In this document: positions 18,257 to 27,600 of the stretch, one piece after another
Layout: every line of letters begins with the position of its first letter
Position numbering within the stretch: position 1 is the stretch's first letter
Source: CAYQXJ01 sp964421565
GTDB taxonomy: Bacteria > Planctomycetota > Brocadiia > SM23-32
Assembly (NCBI GenBank): GCA_964421565.1
Contig: CAYQXJ010000014.1
Coordinates: forward strand, 1 to 64,000
Direction of reading: 5' to 3'
DNA: 64,000 nt
Notes under the pieces: model-generated
Databases searched by the model: none
What the model was told of the DNA's origin: nothing
Seen by the model: the letters and a program-made list of their open reading frames with translations, nothing else
Program-made: the position numbers and the translations under genes

Positions 18257-18709
18257 ATGGCCGACCATACCTACTCCACCATACTGCTGTTCGCCGAGAG
18301 CAGCGAGAGCGGAGGAAAGGCTGCGCGCGACGCCGTACACCTCGCCGCTGACGAGGGCGCCACGCTCATCATCGCCTCCGTGGTGGACACCAACGTGCTG
18401 AGCCAGCTTGTCAGTTTCAAGATCTTCGTTGAGGACGAGCGCAAGGAGTACGAGCAGGAGCTGGAACAGTCGTGCCGCAAGCAACTGAACTACGTCAGCG
18501 AGATGGCCGACCGGGCCGGCGTGACCAACCGCACCAGCCTGCTGCGCGGGGCCTGCCACAGCGCCATCCTGCGGGAGCAACGCGAAAGGGGCGCGGACCT
18601 GCTGGTGATGGGCGCCTTCCGCGCCAGCACGGCCAGGCGCGACATGATGGCGCATGAGAAGCAACTGATCATCGACGAGATGCCCTGTCCCGTGCTGCTG
18701 GTGCGCTGA
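18257..18709 (+). CDS. Universal stress protein (UspA) family protein
   Basis: A single Usp domain of 150 residues: an N-terminal strand TILLFAESSESGGKAARDAV, a middle region RAGVTNRTSLLRGACHSAILREQ, and the end GADLLVMGAFRASTARRDMM followed by IIDEMPCPVLLVR. ATP-binding Usps carry a G-x2-G-x9-G-S/T motif after VMG; here the second and third glycines are missing, so nucleotide binding is doubtful. It lies seven bases after subunit D and has no own promoter that I can see, so it belongs to the ATPase operon. A role in adjusting the pump under stress is inference from position only. Confidence 0.87.
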   Translation: MADHTYSTILLFAESSESGGKAARDAVHLAADEGATLIIASVVDTNVLSQLVSFKIFVEDERKEYEQELEQSCRKQLNYVSEMADRAGVTNRTSLLRGACHSAILREQRERGADLLVMGAFRASTARRDMMAHEKQLIIDEMPCPVLLVR

Positions 18710-18731
18710 GGGCGCGCGCGGTGCCGTTCAC

Positions 18732-18759
18732 TTGCAATCGTCGGGTAGTGTGCTATAAG
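18732..18759 (+). promoter_or_regulatory. Promoter of the tRNA cluster
   Basis: TTGCAA at 18732-18737 and TATAAG at 18754-18759, spacing 16. The tRNA-Thr(UGU) gene begins 18 bases after the -10 box. Confidence 0.65.
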
Positions 18760-18777
18760 GTGGCATTAGCCGTCCGC

Positions 18778-18852
18778 GCTAGTGTAGCTCAACGGTAGAG
18801 CAGCGGTTTTGTAAACCGCAGGTTAGGGGTTCGATTCCCCTCACTAGCTCCA
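18778..18852 (+). tRNA. tRNA-Thr (anticodon UGU)
   Basis: A full cloverleaf of 75 bases with encoded CCA. Acceptor arms GCTAGTG and CACTAGC pair, the anticodon stem is GCGGT/ACCGC with loop TTTGTAA (anticodon TGT), and the T arm is GGGGTTCGATTCCCC-like. It is the first of four tRNAs ahead of tuf, matching E. coli thrU. Confidence 0.97.
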
Positions 18853-18923
18853 GTCCCGACTGCCGGCGCGTGTGCAGAGCGTCGTCACCGGGCCGGGCTG
18901 TGTGGTCATTGACAGCGAGCGGT

Positions 18924-19008
18924 GGGCAGGTTCCCGAGCGGCCAAAGGGGACAGACTGTAAATCTGTTGGCGATGCCTTCGGAGGTTCGAATCCTCCCCT
19001 GCCCACCA
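18924..19008 (+). tRNA. tRNA-Tyr (anticodon GUA)
   Basis: An 85-base class II tRNA with a long variable arm. Acceptor arms GGGCAGG and CCTGCCC pair, followed by A and an encoded CCA. The anticodon loop CTGTAAA gives GTA; the D loop GAGCGGCCAAA and the T arm GGAGG/CCTCC are standard. Position matches E. coli tyrU. Confidence 0.96.
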
Positions 19009-19019
19009 CAACGAAACGC

Positions 19020-19095
19020 GCGGGCGTAGCTCAACTGGCAGAGCGTCGGCCTTCCAAGCCGGCTGTTGTGGGTTCGAGTCCCATCGCCCGCTCCA
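19020..19095 (+). tRNA. tRNA-Gly (anticodon UCC)
   Basis: A 76-base cloverleaf with acceptor arms GCGGGCG and CGCCCGC, discriminator T and encoded CCA. The anticodon loop CTTCCAA gives TCC. Position matches E. coli glyT. Confidence 0.96.
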
Positions 19096-19120
19096 GCTTG
19101 CAGGTATATCGGGTTTCCCC

Positions 19121-19149
19121 TTGACTTGCCGCGTTGCATGTGCTACTAT
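19121..19149 (+). promoter_or_regulatory. Promoter of the tRNA-Thr/tuf/secE-rpoBC unit
   Basis: TTGACT at 19121-19126 and TACTAT at 19144-19149, spacing 17. It lies 138 bases before tRNA-Thr(GGU) and is the best candidate for driving tuf and the downstream genes. The leader between the promoter and the tRNA has no gene that I can support. Confidence 0.7.
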
Positions 19150-19287
19150 CCCGTTACTCTGCGATCCTTGTATGCGATCCTATTGTGCCGCCGGATCACG
19201 GCGGCCGGCCGATCCACCGGGCAATTGCTCTGTGGACTGCCACGGGGCAGGTTCGATCGCTCTGTGCTCTCGCATCGGGTCGAGAGG

Positions 19288-19362
<75 letters not shown>

Positions 19363-19537
19363 TTTGCTGTTATAGCCGTCACGCCTGTCGGTGCAAGCGC
19401 GCCCTTTCCCCAGTCAGCCCTTTCGGCATGGGGCGGCGCAGTCTGTGCCGCAGGCGACGCGCACATATACGAACGCACTGATTGACGCAGGCTACTGGAC
19501 TTCTGAAGCAAGAGGCTCTTGGAGGAATCATCGGACG

Positions 19538-20731
19538 ATGGCTAAAGAGGACTTCAAGCGGACCAAGCCGCACCTGAACGTCGGCACCATCGGTCACGTC
19601 GACCACGGCAAGACGACGCTGACCTCGGCGATGACCCTGCACCTGAGCAAGAAGGGCATGGCCGAGTACCGCGAGTTCGCCAGCATCGACAACGCACCCG
19701 AAGAGCGTGAACGCGGCATCACTATCCAGACCCAGCACGTCGAGTACGAAACGGAGAACCGCCACTACGCTCACGTGGACTGCCCCGGCCACCGCGACTA
19801 CATCAAGAACATGATCACCGGCGCCGCCCAGATGGACGGGGCCGTGCTGGTCGTCAGCGCCGCCGACGGGCCCATGCCCCAGACCAAGGAGCACGTGCTG
19901 CTGGCCCGTCAGGTCAACGTGCCCGCCATCATCGTCTTCCTGAACAAGACCGACCAGCTCGACGATCCCGAGCTGCTCGAACTGGTCGAACTGGAAGTGC
20001 GTGAAATCCTCAGCGAGTACGACTTCCCCGGCGATGACGTGCCCGTGATCGCCGGCAGCGCCCTGGCCGCACTGGAGAACCCCGACGACGAGGAGGCCAC
20101 CCAGTGCGTCGCCGAACTGCTGGACGCGCTGGACGAGTACATCCCCGAGCCCGTGCGCGCCATCGACCAGCCCTTCCTGATGCCCGTCGAGGACGTCTTC
20201 AGCATCAAAGGGCGCGGCACGGTGGGCACCGGGCGAGTCGAACGCGGCATCGTCAAGGTCGGCGACGAGGTGGAGATAGTCGGCCTGCAGCCCGACGTGC
20301 ACAAGACCGTGGTCACCGGCGTAGAGATGTTCCGCAAGACCCTGGATCAGGGCCAGGCGGGTGACAACATCGGCGTGCTGCTTCGCGGCGTGGAGAAGGA
20401 CGAACTGAGCCGCGGCCAGGTGCTGGCCCAGCCCGGTTCGATCACCCCGCACACGAAGTTCGAAGGCGAGGTCTACATCCTGACCGCCGACGAGGGCGGC
20501 CGGCACAAGCCGTTCTTCACAGGCTATCGCCCGCAGTTCTACTTCCGGACCACCGACGTGACCGGCAGCATCACGCTGCCGGAGGGCGTGGATATGGTGG
20601 TGCCGGGCGATAACGTGACGCTGCAGGTCGAGCTGATAACCCCCGTGGCGATGGAGCAGCAACTGCGCTTCGCAATCCGCGAGGGTGGCAACACGGTCGG
20701 CGCAGGTGTCGTAACCAAGGTGCTCGAGTAA
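19538..20731 (+). CDS. tuf: Elongation factor Tu
   Basis: EF-Tu of 397 residues, which delivers aminoacyl-tRNA to the ribosome. GTPase motifs are GHVDHGKTTLT (G1), RGITI (G2), DCPGH (G3) and NKTD (G4, usually NKCD). Domains 2 and 3 end in GGNTVGAGVVTKVLE as usual. The ATG at 19538 is preceded by GGAGGA at 19521-19526; earlier in-frame codons extend into the tRNA leader and are not used. Only this tuf copy lies in the window: none follows fusA, unlike the E. coli str operon. Confidence 0.97.
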   Translation: MAKEDFKRTKPHLNVGTIGHVDHGKTTLTSAMTLHLSKKGMAEYREFASIDNAPEERERGITIQTQHVEYETENRHYAHVDCPGHRDYIKNMITGAAQMDGAVLVVSAADGPMPQTKEHVLLARQVNVPAIIVFLNKTDQLDDPELLELVELEVREILSEYDFPGDDVPVIAGSALAALENPDDEEATQCVAELLDALDEYIPEPVRAIDQPFLMPVEDVFSIKGRGTVGTGRVERGIVKVGDEVEIVGLQPDVHKTVVTGVEMFRKTLDQGQAGDNIGVLLRGVEKDELSRGQVLAQPGSITPHTKFEGEVYILTADEGGRHKPFFTGYRPQFYFRTTDVTGSITLPEGVDMVVPGDNVTLQVELITPVAMEQQLRFAIREGGNTVGAGVVTKVLE

Positions 20732-20745
20732 AGGACATTAAGACC

Positions 20746-20895
20746 GTGCGCGAGTACGTCACCTTGGAATGCACCGAGTGTCGGGAGCAGAACTACCGCA
20801 CCTCCGTGGAAACCCGCGGGGGCAAGCGGCTGGAGCTGAAGAAACACTGTCCGCGGTGCCGCCAGCATACGGTGCATCGGCAGCGCAGAAGGTAG
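20746..20895 (+). CDS. rpmG: 50S ribosomal protein L33 (zinc-binding type)
   Basis: A 49-residue protein starting at GTG 20746 and ending at TAG 20895. It has the L33 pattern with two CxxC pairs (CTEC and CPRC), the zinc-ribbon form. The start VREYVTLECTECREQNY and basic end HTVHRQRRR are typical. It sits 14 bases after tuf and just before tRNA-Trp, a common order (tuf-rpmG-trnW-secE) in bacteria other than E. coli. The zinc form suggests zinc sufficiency, or that a zinc-free paralogue exists elsewhere. Confidence 0.93.
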   Translation: MREYVTLECTECREQNYRTSVETRGGKRLELKKHCPRCRQHTVHRQRRR

Positions 20896-20926
20896 CGCGC
20901 CGCCCCTGCGAGCGGAGGCGAGGGTT

Positions 20927-21003
20927 AGGCCAGTAGCTCAAGTGGCCAGAGCACCGGTTTCCAAAACCGGCGGTTGGGGGTTCGAGTCCCTCCTGGCCTG
21001 CCA
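20927..21003 (+). tRNA. tRNA-Trp (anticodon CCA)
   Basis: A 77-base cloverleaf with acceptor arms AGGCCAG and CTGGCCT, discriminator G and encoded CCA. Anticodon stem CCGGT/ACCGG with loop TTCCAAA gives CCA. It lies between rpmG and secE, so it must be processed from the tuf-secE transcript. Confidence 0.97.
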
Positions 21004-21043
21004 GCTCCCGCCCCGGCGGCAGATTCGAGAACGGAGGTCTGGC

Positions 21044-21502
21044 GTGTCTGCAGCAATGGCACCGTACCGGCCCGCCCAGGGCGTATACGCGCGCAGCGGC
21101 ATGGCGGGCGCCCTGCTGGTGCTCGTCCTGTTCGGCAGCTATCGCGTGTTTCAGATGACGCAGGTGGAGGGGGCGGTCGCCTTCTCCCTGCTCGGTGTCG
21201 ACGTGCCGGTGGCCGTCCTGTGGGCCGGGGGCGTGTTCCTGGTCCTGGGCCTCATGGTGTTCCTGTTCACGTTCGGGCCGCAGACGGGGCTTCAGTTCAT
21301 TGACAAGAACACGCACGCACTGATCGACCTGCTGATCGATACGGAGGCCGAGCTTGCGAAGGTCTCCTGGCCGAACAAGGAGGAGCTGACGCGCTCCACC
21401 ACGGCGGTGCTGCTGTCCATGCTGCTTCTGGCCGTCTTCCTCTTCGGTGTCGACCAGGTGGTGCTGACGTTCATGCGCATGGCAGGCGTGCTGCCGGGCT
21501 GA
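21044..21502 (+). CDS. secE: Preprotein translocase subunit SecE (three-span form)
   Basis: SecE of 152 residues, longer than the one-span form of about 60-75 residues found in many bacteria. Two extra hydrophobic segments lie near residues 18-38 and 50-72. The conserved core DTEAELAKVSWPNKEELTRS (amphipathic helix) and the last span LLLAVFLFGVDQVVLTF complete the protein. Three spans occur in enterobacteria. The GTG at 21044 is used because GGAGG at 21033-21037 is six bases upstream; the frame otherwise runs back through tRNA-Trp. Confidence 0.92.
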   Translation: MSAAMAPYRPAQGVYARSGMAGALLVLVLFGSYRVFQMTQVEGAVAFSLLGVDVPVAVLWAGGVFLVLGLMVFLFTFGPQTGLQFIDKNTHALIDLLIDTEAELAKVSWPNKEELTRSTTAVLLSMLLLAVFLFGVDQVVLTFMRMAGVLPG

Positions 21503-21552
21503 GCCTTAAAGGGTGCATATTCCCATTCTGATTACACAGAGCTCGGGCCGCG

Positions 21553-22161
21553 ATGGCTACCAAGGATAAAGAGACAACCGCCCAGCCGACCGCCGAACAG
21601 GCCGCCGAGGGCAACCCGAAGAAGTGGTTCGTCCTGCGAGTGCAGAGCAACCGCGAGGAACGGGTGCGCAACAACTTGGTGCGGCTCGTCGAGCTGGAGG
21701 GATTGAGCGAGCGGATTCCCCAGGTGCTGGTGCCGTCGGAATCAGTGACCGAAATGCGCGGCGGCAAGCGCCAGGTGGTCGACCGCAAGCTCTATCCGGG
21801 CTACGTGCTGGTGCAGATGGAAGTGGACGAGAGGGGCCATATACCCGATGATCTGTGGCACCGCGTGCGCGAGACCAGCGGCGTGGGCGACTTCATCGGT
21901 GGCGAGAAGCCCTGGCCGATGCGCGACGAGGAGGTGGCCCGCATCCTCGGGCAGGCGCGCGAGGTGGAGGTCGAGACGCCGAAGCTCGACATCGACCTGC
22001 GCGAGGGTGAGATGGTCGAGATCAAGGAAGGCCCGTTCAAGAACGTCGAAGGCTACGTGGAGGAGGTCAACCGGGCCAGCGGCAAGGTGAAAGTGGTCAT
22101 CAACATCTTCAACCGCGCCACCCCGGTCGAGCTGGAATACTGGCAGGTCGAATCCGTCTGA
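21553..22161 (+). CDS. nusG: Transcription termination/antitermination protein NusG
   Basis: A 202-residue NusG. The NGN domain begins KKWFVLRVQSNREERVRNNL and contains LYPGYVLVQM. The KOW domain carries EGEMVEIKEGPFKNVEGYVEE. A charged ~20-residue N-terminal extension precedes the NGN domain. NusG binds the RNA polymerase clamp and links transcription to translation or Rho. It follows secE by 50 bp and precedes rplK, the order found in most bacteria. Confidence 0.96.
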   Translation: MATKDKETTAQPTAEQAAEGNPKKWFVLRVQSNREERVRNNLVRLVELEGLSERIPQVLVPSESVTEMRGGKRQVVDRKLYPGYVLVQMEVDERGHIPDDLWHRVRETSGVGDFIGGEKPWPMRDEEVARILGQAREVEVETPKLDIDLREGEMVEIKEGPFKNVEGYVEEVNRASGKVKVVINIFNRATPVELEYWQVESV

Positions 22162-22210
22162 GCCCGACCCGCTGCGCCGTAAGCGAAGATACCGCATACC
22201 GAGGAGTGTC

Positions 22211-22642
22211 ATGGCCAAACGCAGACCCCAGGCTGTGCTGAAGGTGCTGGCCACGGGCGGCCAGGCCAGCCCCGCCCCCCCGCTGGGGCCGGTGCTCAGC
22301 CAGCATCGCGTCAACATCAGCCAGTTCATCCAACGCTTCAATGAACGCACGCAAGACCAGATGGGCGTGCCCCTGCCGGTGATCATACGCGTTTACCGCG
22401 ACGGCTCGTTCGACTTCGAGGTCAAAACGCCGCCGGCCAGCTACCTGATAAAACGGGCGGCAGACATCGCCAAGGGTGCCGAGAACCCCAAGCGCGAGAC
22501 GGTCGGCTCCATCACGCGGGAACAGGTGCAGCATATCGCCGAGCAGAAGATGGAAGACCTGAACGCCAGCGACATCGAGATGGCGATGCGAGTGGTGGAA
22601 GGCACCGCCCGCAGTTGCGGCGTGGAGGTCGTCGACGGCTGA
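22211..22642 (+). CDS. rplK: 50S ribosomal protein L11
   Basis: L11 of 143 residues. The N-terminal domain holds the proline-rich switch PAPPLGPVLSQHRVNI with the prolines that contact thiostrepton conserved. The usual GQHGVNI reads SQHRVNI here. The C-terminal RNA-binding domain includes ASYLIKRAADIAKGAENPK and SDIEMAMRVVEGTARSCGV. The ATG follows GAGGAGTGTC. L11 forms the GTPase-associated centre with 23S rRNA. Confidence 0.96.
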   Translation: MAKRRPQAVLKVLATGGQASPAPPLGPVLSQHRVNISQFIQRFNERTQDQMGVPLPVIIRVYRDGSFDFEVKTPPASYLIKRAADIAKGAENPKRETVGSITREQVQHIAEQKMEDLNASDIEMAMRVVEGTARSCGVEVVDG

Positions 22643-22677
22643 GCCCCGCACAAGCCACCATCCAGGACGGATCAACG

Positions 22678-23361
22678 ATGCCACACAGAAGCCGCAGATA
22701 CAGAGAAGCGCAGGCGCTCGTCGCAGAGGAGGGGGCCTATCCCCTGGAGGAAGCCCTCGACAGGGTGAAGAGCATGCCCCCGGTGGCCTTCGATGAAACG
22801 ATCGAATGCACCGTCGCCCTCGGCATAGACCCCCGGCAGAGTGACCAGCAGGTGCGCGGCACCATCTCGCTGCCCCACGGCACGGGGCAGAGCCGCACCG
22901 TGGCCGTCTTTGCCGAAGGGCCGGCCGCCGAGGCGGCCCAGCAGGCAGGCGCCGACATCGTGGGCGCTGACGAGCTGATACAGCAGGTGGAAGAGGGCTT
23001 CATGGACTTCGACGTCGCGCTCGCCACCCCCGATATGATGAGCCGTATCGGCCGGCTCGGCCGTTACCTGGGGCCACGCGGCCTGATGCCGAGCCCCAAG
23101 AGCGGCACCGTGCGCGAAGACATTGCCGAGGCCGTCGGCGAGTTCAAGGCCGGCATGATCGAGTTCCGCAATGACAGCGGGGGCAACGTGCACGTGCCTG
23201 TCGGCAAACGCTCGTTCGAGACCGATCAGTTGGCCGAAAACGTGCGCAGCCTGCTGGAGCAGTTGCTGCGCATGCGCCCCCCCGCCGCCAAGGGCGCCTA
23301 CGTGCGCAGGGTGCACGTCTGCTCGACGATGAGCCCCGGCGTCCGGGTGGATATGTCCTAA
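22678..23361 (+). CDS. rplA: 50S ribosomal protein L1
   Basis: L1 of 227 residues. Signatures are YPLEEALDRVKSMPPVAFDE, ALGIDPRQSDQQVRGTISLP, and RLGRYLGPRGLMPSPKSGTV, the L1 hallmark. ATG 22678 is preceded by AGGACGG; earlier in-frame codons overlap rplK. In other bacteria L1 represses its own rplK-rplA message; no obvious copy of the 23S-like target hairpin was checked here. Confidence 0.96.
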   Translation: MPHRSRRYREAQALVAEEGAYPLEEALDRVKSMPPVAFDETIECTVALGIDPRQSDQQVRGTISLPHGTGQSRTVAVFAEGPAAEAAQQAGADIVGADELIQQVEEGFMDFDVALATPDMMSRIGRLGRYLGPRGLMPSPKSGTVREDIAEAVGEFKAGMIEFRNDSGGNVHVPVGKRSFETDQLAENVRSLLEQLLRMRPPAAKGAYVRRVHVCSTMSPGVRVDMS

Positions 23362-23377
23362 GCTAACGAGGAAGAAG

Positions 23378-23899
23378 ATGCCCCGCGAAGTCAAAGAACT
23401 GATGGTCCGGGAACTGGAGGACGCCTTCCGCCAGGTGCCCGGCGCCGGCTGCGTGCTGGTGAACTACCAGGGCATGAAGGCGGACGACTCCATCGCCGTG
23501 CGCAGCGCCGTGCGGGAGGCCGGGGCGCAACTGACCGTGGTCAAGAACTCGATGTTCGCGATCGCCATGGAGCGGCTCGGGGTCGACGATATCCGCACTC
23601 TGCTGGAGGGCCCCGTGGCCGTGCTCACGGGCGAGAACCCCGTCGCCGCCGCTAAGGCCGCCCGCAACGCCACCGAGGCGTGCGAAGCCATCCAGATCCG
23701 GGGCGGCTACGTGGAGGGGGCGATCGTCAACGCCGCCAAGGTCAAGCAACTGGCCGAGATACCCGGCCGCGAGGAGCTGCTGAGCATGATCGCCGGCATG
23801 CTGCTGATGCCGCTGCGTCGGCTGCTCCTGTGCGTGCTGGACAGGCCGCGCGCCCTGCTGAACGGGCTGGAACAACTGAAGGAGCAGGAACAACAGTAA
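23378..23899 (+). CDS. rplJ: 50S ribosomal protein L10
   Basis: L10 of 173 residues. The N-terminal globular part includes GAGCVLVNYQGMKADDSIAVR and TVVKNSMFAIAMERLG. The C-terminal helix, which binds L7/L12 dimers, ends LDRPRALLNGLEQLKEQEQQ. Only 16 bases separate it from rplA, so there is no room for the structured L10 leader found before rplJ in many bacteria. Confidence 0.94.
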   Translation: MPREVKELMVRELEDAFRQVPGAGCVLVNYQGMKADDSIAVRSAVREAGAQLTVVKNSMFAIAMERLGVDDIRTLLEGPVAVLTGENPVAAAKAARNATEACEAIQIRGGYVEGAIVNAAKVKQLAEIPGREELLSMIAGMLLMPLRRLLLCVLDRPRALLNGLEQLKEQEQQ

Positions 23900-23986
23900 C
23901 CGTCGGGGCGCAATCGGCCCGGCAGAATCGTTTGGAGACATCCCTACACGAGCGCGTGCTCGCACGAAACAGGAGGCACAGCACAG

Positions 23987-24403
23987 ATGTCAGAAGCAAC
24001 CGTAGAGGAGAGCACCCAGTACTGCGAGAAGGTGCAGGACGTTCTGGATGCGATCAGCGGCTTCACGCTGCTGGAGTTGTCGGAGCTGGTAAGCGCCTTT
24101 GAGGACAAGTTCGGCATCACGGCGGCGGCCGCCGCACCGGTGGCGGCTGCGGCTGCGCCGGCCGAGGCCGAGGAGGAAGAGGAACCCTCCAGCTACAAGG
24201 TCGTGCTGACGAGCTTCGGCGACAAGAAGATCCAGGTCATCAAGGCCGTGCGCAGCGAGACCACCCTGGCGCTGAAAGAAGCGAAGGCCGTGGTCGAGGG
24301 CGTTCCCTCGGATATCAAGACCGGCCTGAGCAAGGAAGAGGCGGAAAAGACGGCCGAGACGCTCAAAGAGGCCGGCGCGGAAGTGGAGGTCCAGCCCGAG
24401 TAA
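23987..24403 (+). CDS. rplL: 50S ribosomal protein L7/L12
   Basis: L7/L12 of 138 residues, somewhat longer than the usual ~120-128. The N-terminal dimerisation domain (LDAISGFTLLELSELVSAFEDKFG) is followed by a long Ala/Glu-rich hinge (about residues 46-68). The C-terminal factor-binding domain has YKVVLTSFGDKKIQVIKAVR and LKEAKAVVEGVP. The start is supported by AGGAGGCAC upstream. It recruits elongation factors to the ribosome. Confidence 0.95.
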   Translation: MSEATVEESTQYCEKVQDVLDAISGFTLLELSELVSAFEDKFGITAAAAAPVAAAAAPAEAEEEEEPSSYKVVLTSFGDKKIQVIKAVRSETTLALKEAKAVVEGVPSDIKTGLSKEEAEKTAETLKEAGAEVEVQPE

Positions 24404-24467
24404 TCCTGCGGGGGAGACCAGAGTTCGTGCGGACAGTCGGGCAGCGGTACCGTCTTATCAGTTTGGA

Positions 24468-24507
24468 TGGCCGCCAGCGGGGGGGGTGCGCATCCGCCCG
24501 AGCGGCC
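24468..24507 (+). promoter_or_regulatory. Possible attenuator hairpin in the rplL-rpoB gap
   Basis: GGCCGC (24468-24473) can pair with GCGGCC (24502-24507), enclosing a G-run/C-run region that may add a second stem. No U-tract follows. E. coli has a partial terminator between rplL and rpoB, so the position is suggestive; the structure itself is weak evidence in such GC-rich DNA. Confidence 0.3.
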
Positions 24508-24604
24508 TTCCACACGTTCAGCCAGGCAGTGCGCCTGCCGGGGCGGAGCAGCACCGGATGCGGGCAGCCCTTCTCCCTATAGCCGAGTCAGCGGAGTGAA
24601 CAGT

Positions 24605-27600
24605 ATGGAACATCGCAGCTTCTCGAAAGTTCGCCGGGCCGTCGACATCCCCGACCTGACGAGCATTCAGAAGGACTCCTACCGAGAGTTTCTCCAGCTC
24701 GATGTCGACCCCGCCAAGCGGGAAAGCATCGGACTGCAGCGGATCCTGGAGGAGACCTTCCCGATTGAGAACGAGGCCAAGGGCATCCGGGTCGACTACA
24801 TCGAATACCGGTTCGGCAAGCCCCGCTATATGCCGGAGCAATGCCTGCAGCTACGGCTCACCTATGGGCGCCCCTTCTACATCCGTGTGCGCCTGCACAA
24901 AGCGGACGAGGTGCTCGAAGAAGACGTCTACATGGGCGAGATGCCCATCATGCTCGGGGGCGGCGAGTTCATCATCAACGGCGCCGAGCGCGTCATCGTC
25001 ACCCAGCTTCACCGCTCGCCCGGGTGCGACTTCTCGAGCGAGACCGCCGGCGACCGCGTGCTCCACTCCTGCCGCATCATCCCCCAGCGCGGCAGTTGGA
25101 TCACGATGGAGGTGAACCGGCGCGCGTACCTGACCTGCAGCCTGGACCAGAGCGGCAAGATACCCGTCACCCTGGTGCTGCGTGCCCTGAGCGAGCAGCA
25201 CGACAGCGATGCCGACGTGCTGAAGCTCTTCTACGACGTGGAGAAGGTGAAGTTCACCGAGGGCACCGCCGGCGCCAAGTTGCGCGAACGCGTCAGTGCC
25301 CAGACCATCTACGCCGACGAGGAAGAGGAGCTGGCGATCGTCAGCGCGGGTGAGCAGATCACCGAAGAGAGCGCCCAGCAGCTCGCCCAGGCCGGCGTCA
25401 GCACACTGGAGGTGCTGCCCGAGGAATACGACCCCCTGATGCTCAACACCCTGCGCGAAGACCGCAGCCACGACCATGCCTCCGCCATTCGCGAACTCTA
25501 CGGCAAGCTGCGCCCCGGCACCCCCTTCACGTTCGAGAAAGCCCGCCAGACCATTTGGGAGAAGTTCTACGATCCGAACCGCTACCAGCTCGGCGAGGTC
25601 GGCCGGTTCCGCATGAATCGCAAGTTCGGCGAGAACGTGCCGCTGGAGCAGCAGACCCTGCGGCCGGAAGACTTCATCAACGCCGTGCGCTACATCGTCC
25701 TGCTGCGCGAAGGGCGGGGCCAGGTGGACGACATCGACCACCTGGGCAACCGCCGCGTGCGCACCATCGGCGAGCTGGCGACCGACCAGCTCCGGCGCGG
25801 TTTTCTGAAGATGCAGCGCACCGTGCAGGACCGCATCAACCTGAAAGACCCCGAGAAGTTCACCCCCCGCAACCTGATCAACAGCAAAACGGTCAGCGCC
25901 AGCATCAACTACTTCTTCGGCCGCAGTGAACTGTCCCAGATCGTCGACCAGCACAACCCGCTCAGCCAGCTCACCAACGAGCGTCGGCTCAGTGCGCTCG
26001 GCCCCGGGGGGCTTAACCGCAAGCGGGCGGGCTTCGACGTGCGCGACGTGCACATCAGCCACTACGGGCGCATCTGCCCCATCGAAACGCCCGAAGGCAC
26101 GAACATTGGGCTGATCACCAGCCTCGGGCTGTATGCCGGCGTGGACGAGTTCGGTTTCCTGGTCTCGCCCTACCGGGTTGTGCGCGACGGCGAGGTGACC
26201 GACGAGATCCACTACCTGCGGGCGGACGAGGAGGAGGAGATCTTCATCGCCCCGGCCGACGCCGAGCTGGGCGAGCTGCAGCCGGACGATGCGATCATCG
26301 TGCGCTACGGCGGCGACCTGGCCGAAGTGCGCGTGGCTGACGTGCAGTACGCCGACGTCTCGCCACAACAGATCGTGGGCGTCAGCGCCAGCCTGATACC
26401 CTTCCTGGAGCACAGTGACGCCAACCGCGCGCTGATGGGCTCCAACATGCAGCGCCAGGCCGTGCCGCTGCTGAAGACCGAACCCCCGCTGGTGGCGACC
26501 GGCACCGAGCGGGCCGTCGCGCGCAACTCCGGCATGGTGGTGGTAGCGGAGGCGCACGGCGAGGTGACCCACGTCGACAGCGCCAGGATCGTCGTGGACG
26601 ACAAGATATACCGGCTGAAGAAGTTCGTCGGACTCAACCAGAAGACCTGCCTGAACCAGCGGCCCGTGGTGGAAGTGGGCGACAAGGTAAAGGCGGGCGA
26701 CGTGCTGGCCGACGGCGCCTCCACCAGTGAGGGCGAGCTGGCACTCGGGCGCAACGCCCTGGTCGCCTTCATGCCGTGGGAGGGCTACAACTTCGAGGAC
26801 GCCATACTGATCAGCGAGGAGCTGCTCAAGGAGGATGCCTACACCTCCGTCCACATCGAGATGTTCGAGGTGGAGATCCGGGAGACGAAGCTCGGCAAGG
26901 AGGAGTTCACCCGCGACATACCCAACGTCTCCGAGCAGCAGTTGCGCAACCTGGACGAGCACGGCGTGATCCGCGAGGGCACGTGGGTGCAGTCCGGCGA
27001 CATCCTGGTCGGCAAGGTCGCCCCCAAGAGCCGCAGTGAACTGACCCCCGAGGAGAAGCTGCTCTACGCCATCTTCGGCAAGGCGGGCGAAGACGTGCGC
27101 AACGACTCGCTCACCGCCCCCAGCGGCGTGGAGGGCGTGGTGGTCAGAACGGAGCAGTTCAGCCGCCGTTCCTACCTGAGCGAGGAGGAGCAGGCCGAAC
27201 TGGACACCCAGATCGAGGAGGTTAGCGAGCACTACAACAGCCAGATCATCGGCCTGTTCAAAGAAGCGCTCGAAGCCATCCGCAATGAGCTGGACGGTCC
27301 CGTGGTGGACGTGCGCAGCGGCCGCGTCTTCGAGGCCAGCGGTGACCTCGATGCCGAAGCAATCCTGGATATGGAGGACGATTTCCAGCTCAGTTCGGTG
27401 GACTTCGGCGGCGCCCGCATCAACAGCAAAGTGCGCAAGGTCTACGCACCGTACGCTGACAAGATTGAGCAGCTCAAGCACGAGCGCGATCGCAAACTGC
27501 TGCAGTACCAAAGCGGCGACGAACTGCCGAGTGGCGTGCTGGAAATGGTCAAGGTCTACGTCGCCACCAAGCACAAGCTGTCGGTGGGCGACAAGATGGC

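Noticed and set aside
19391..19537. An N-terminal extension of EF-Tu into the tRNA-Thr leader.
   Set aside because: EF-Tu proteins start MAKEDFKRTKPHLNVGTIG-like at 19538, where a ribosome site is present; the upstream residues match no EF-Tu.
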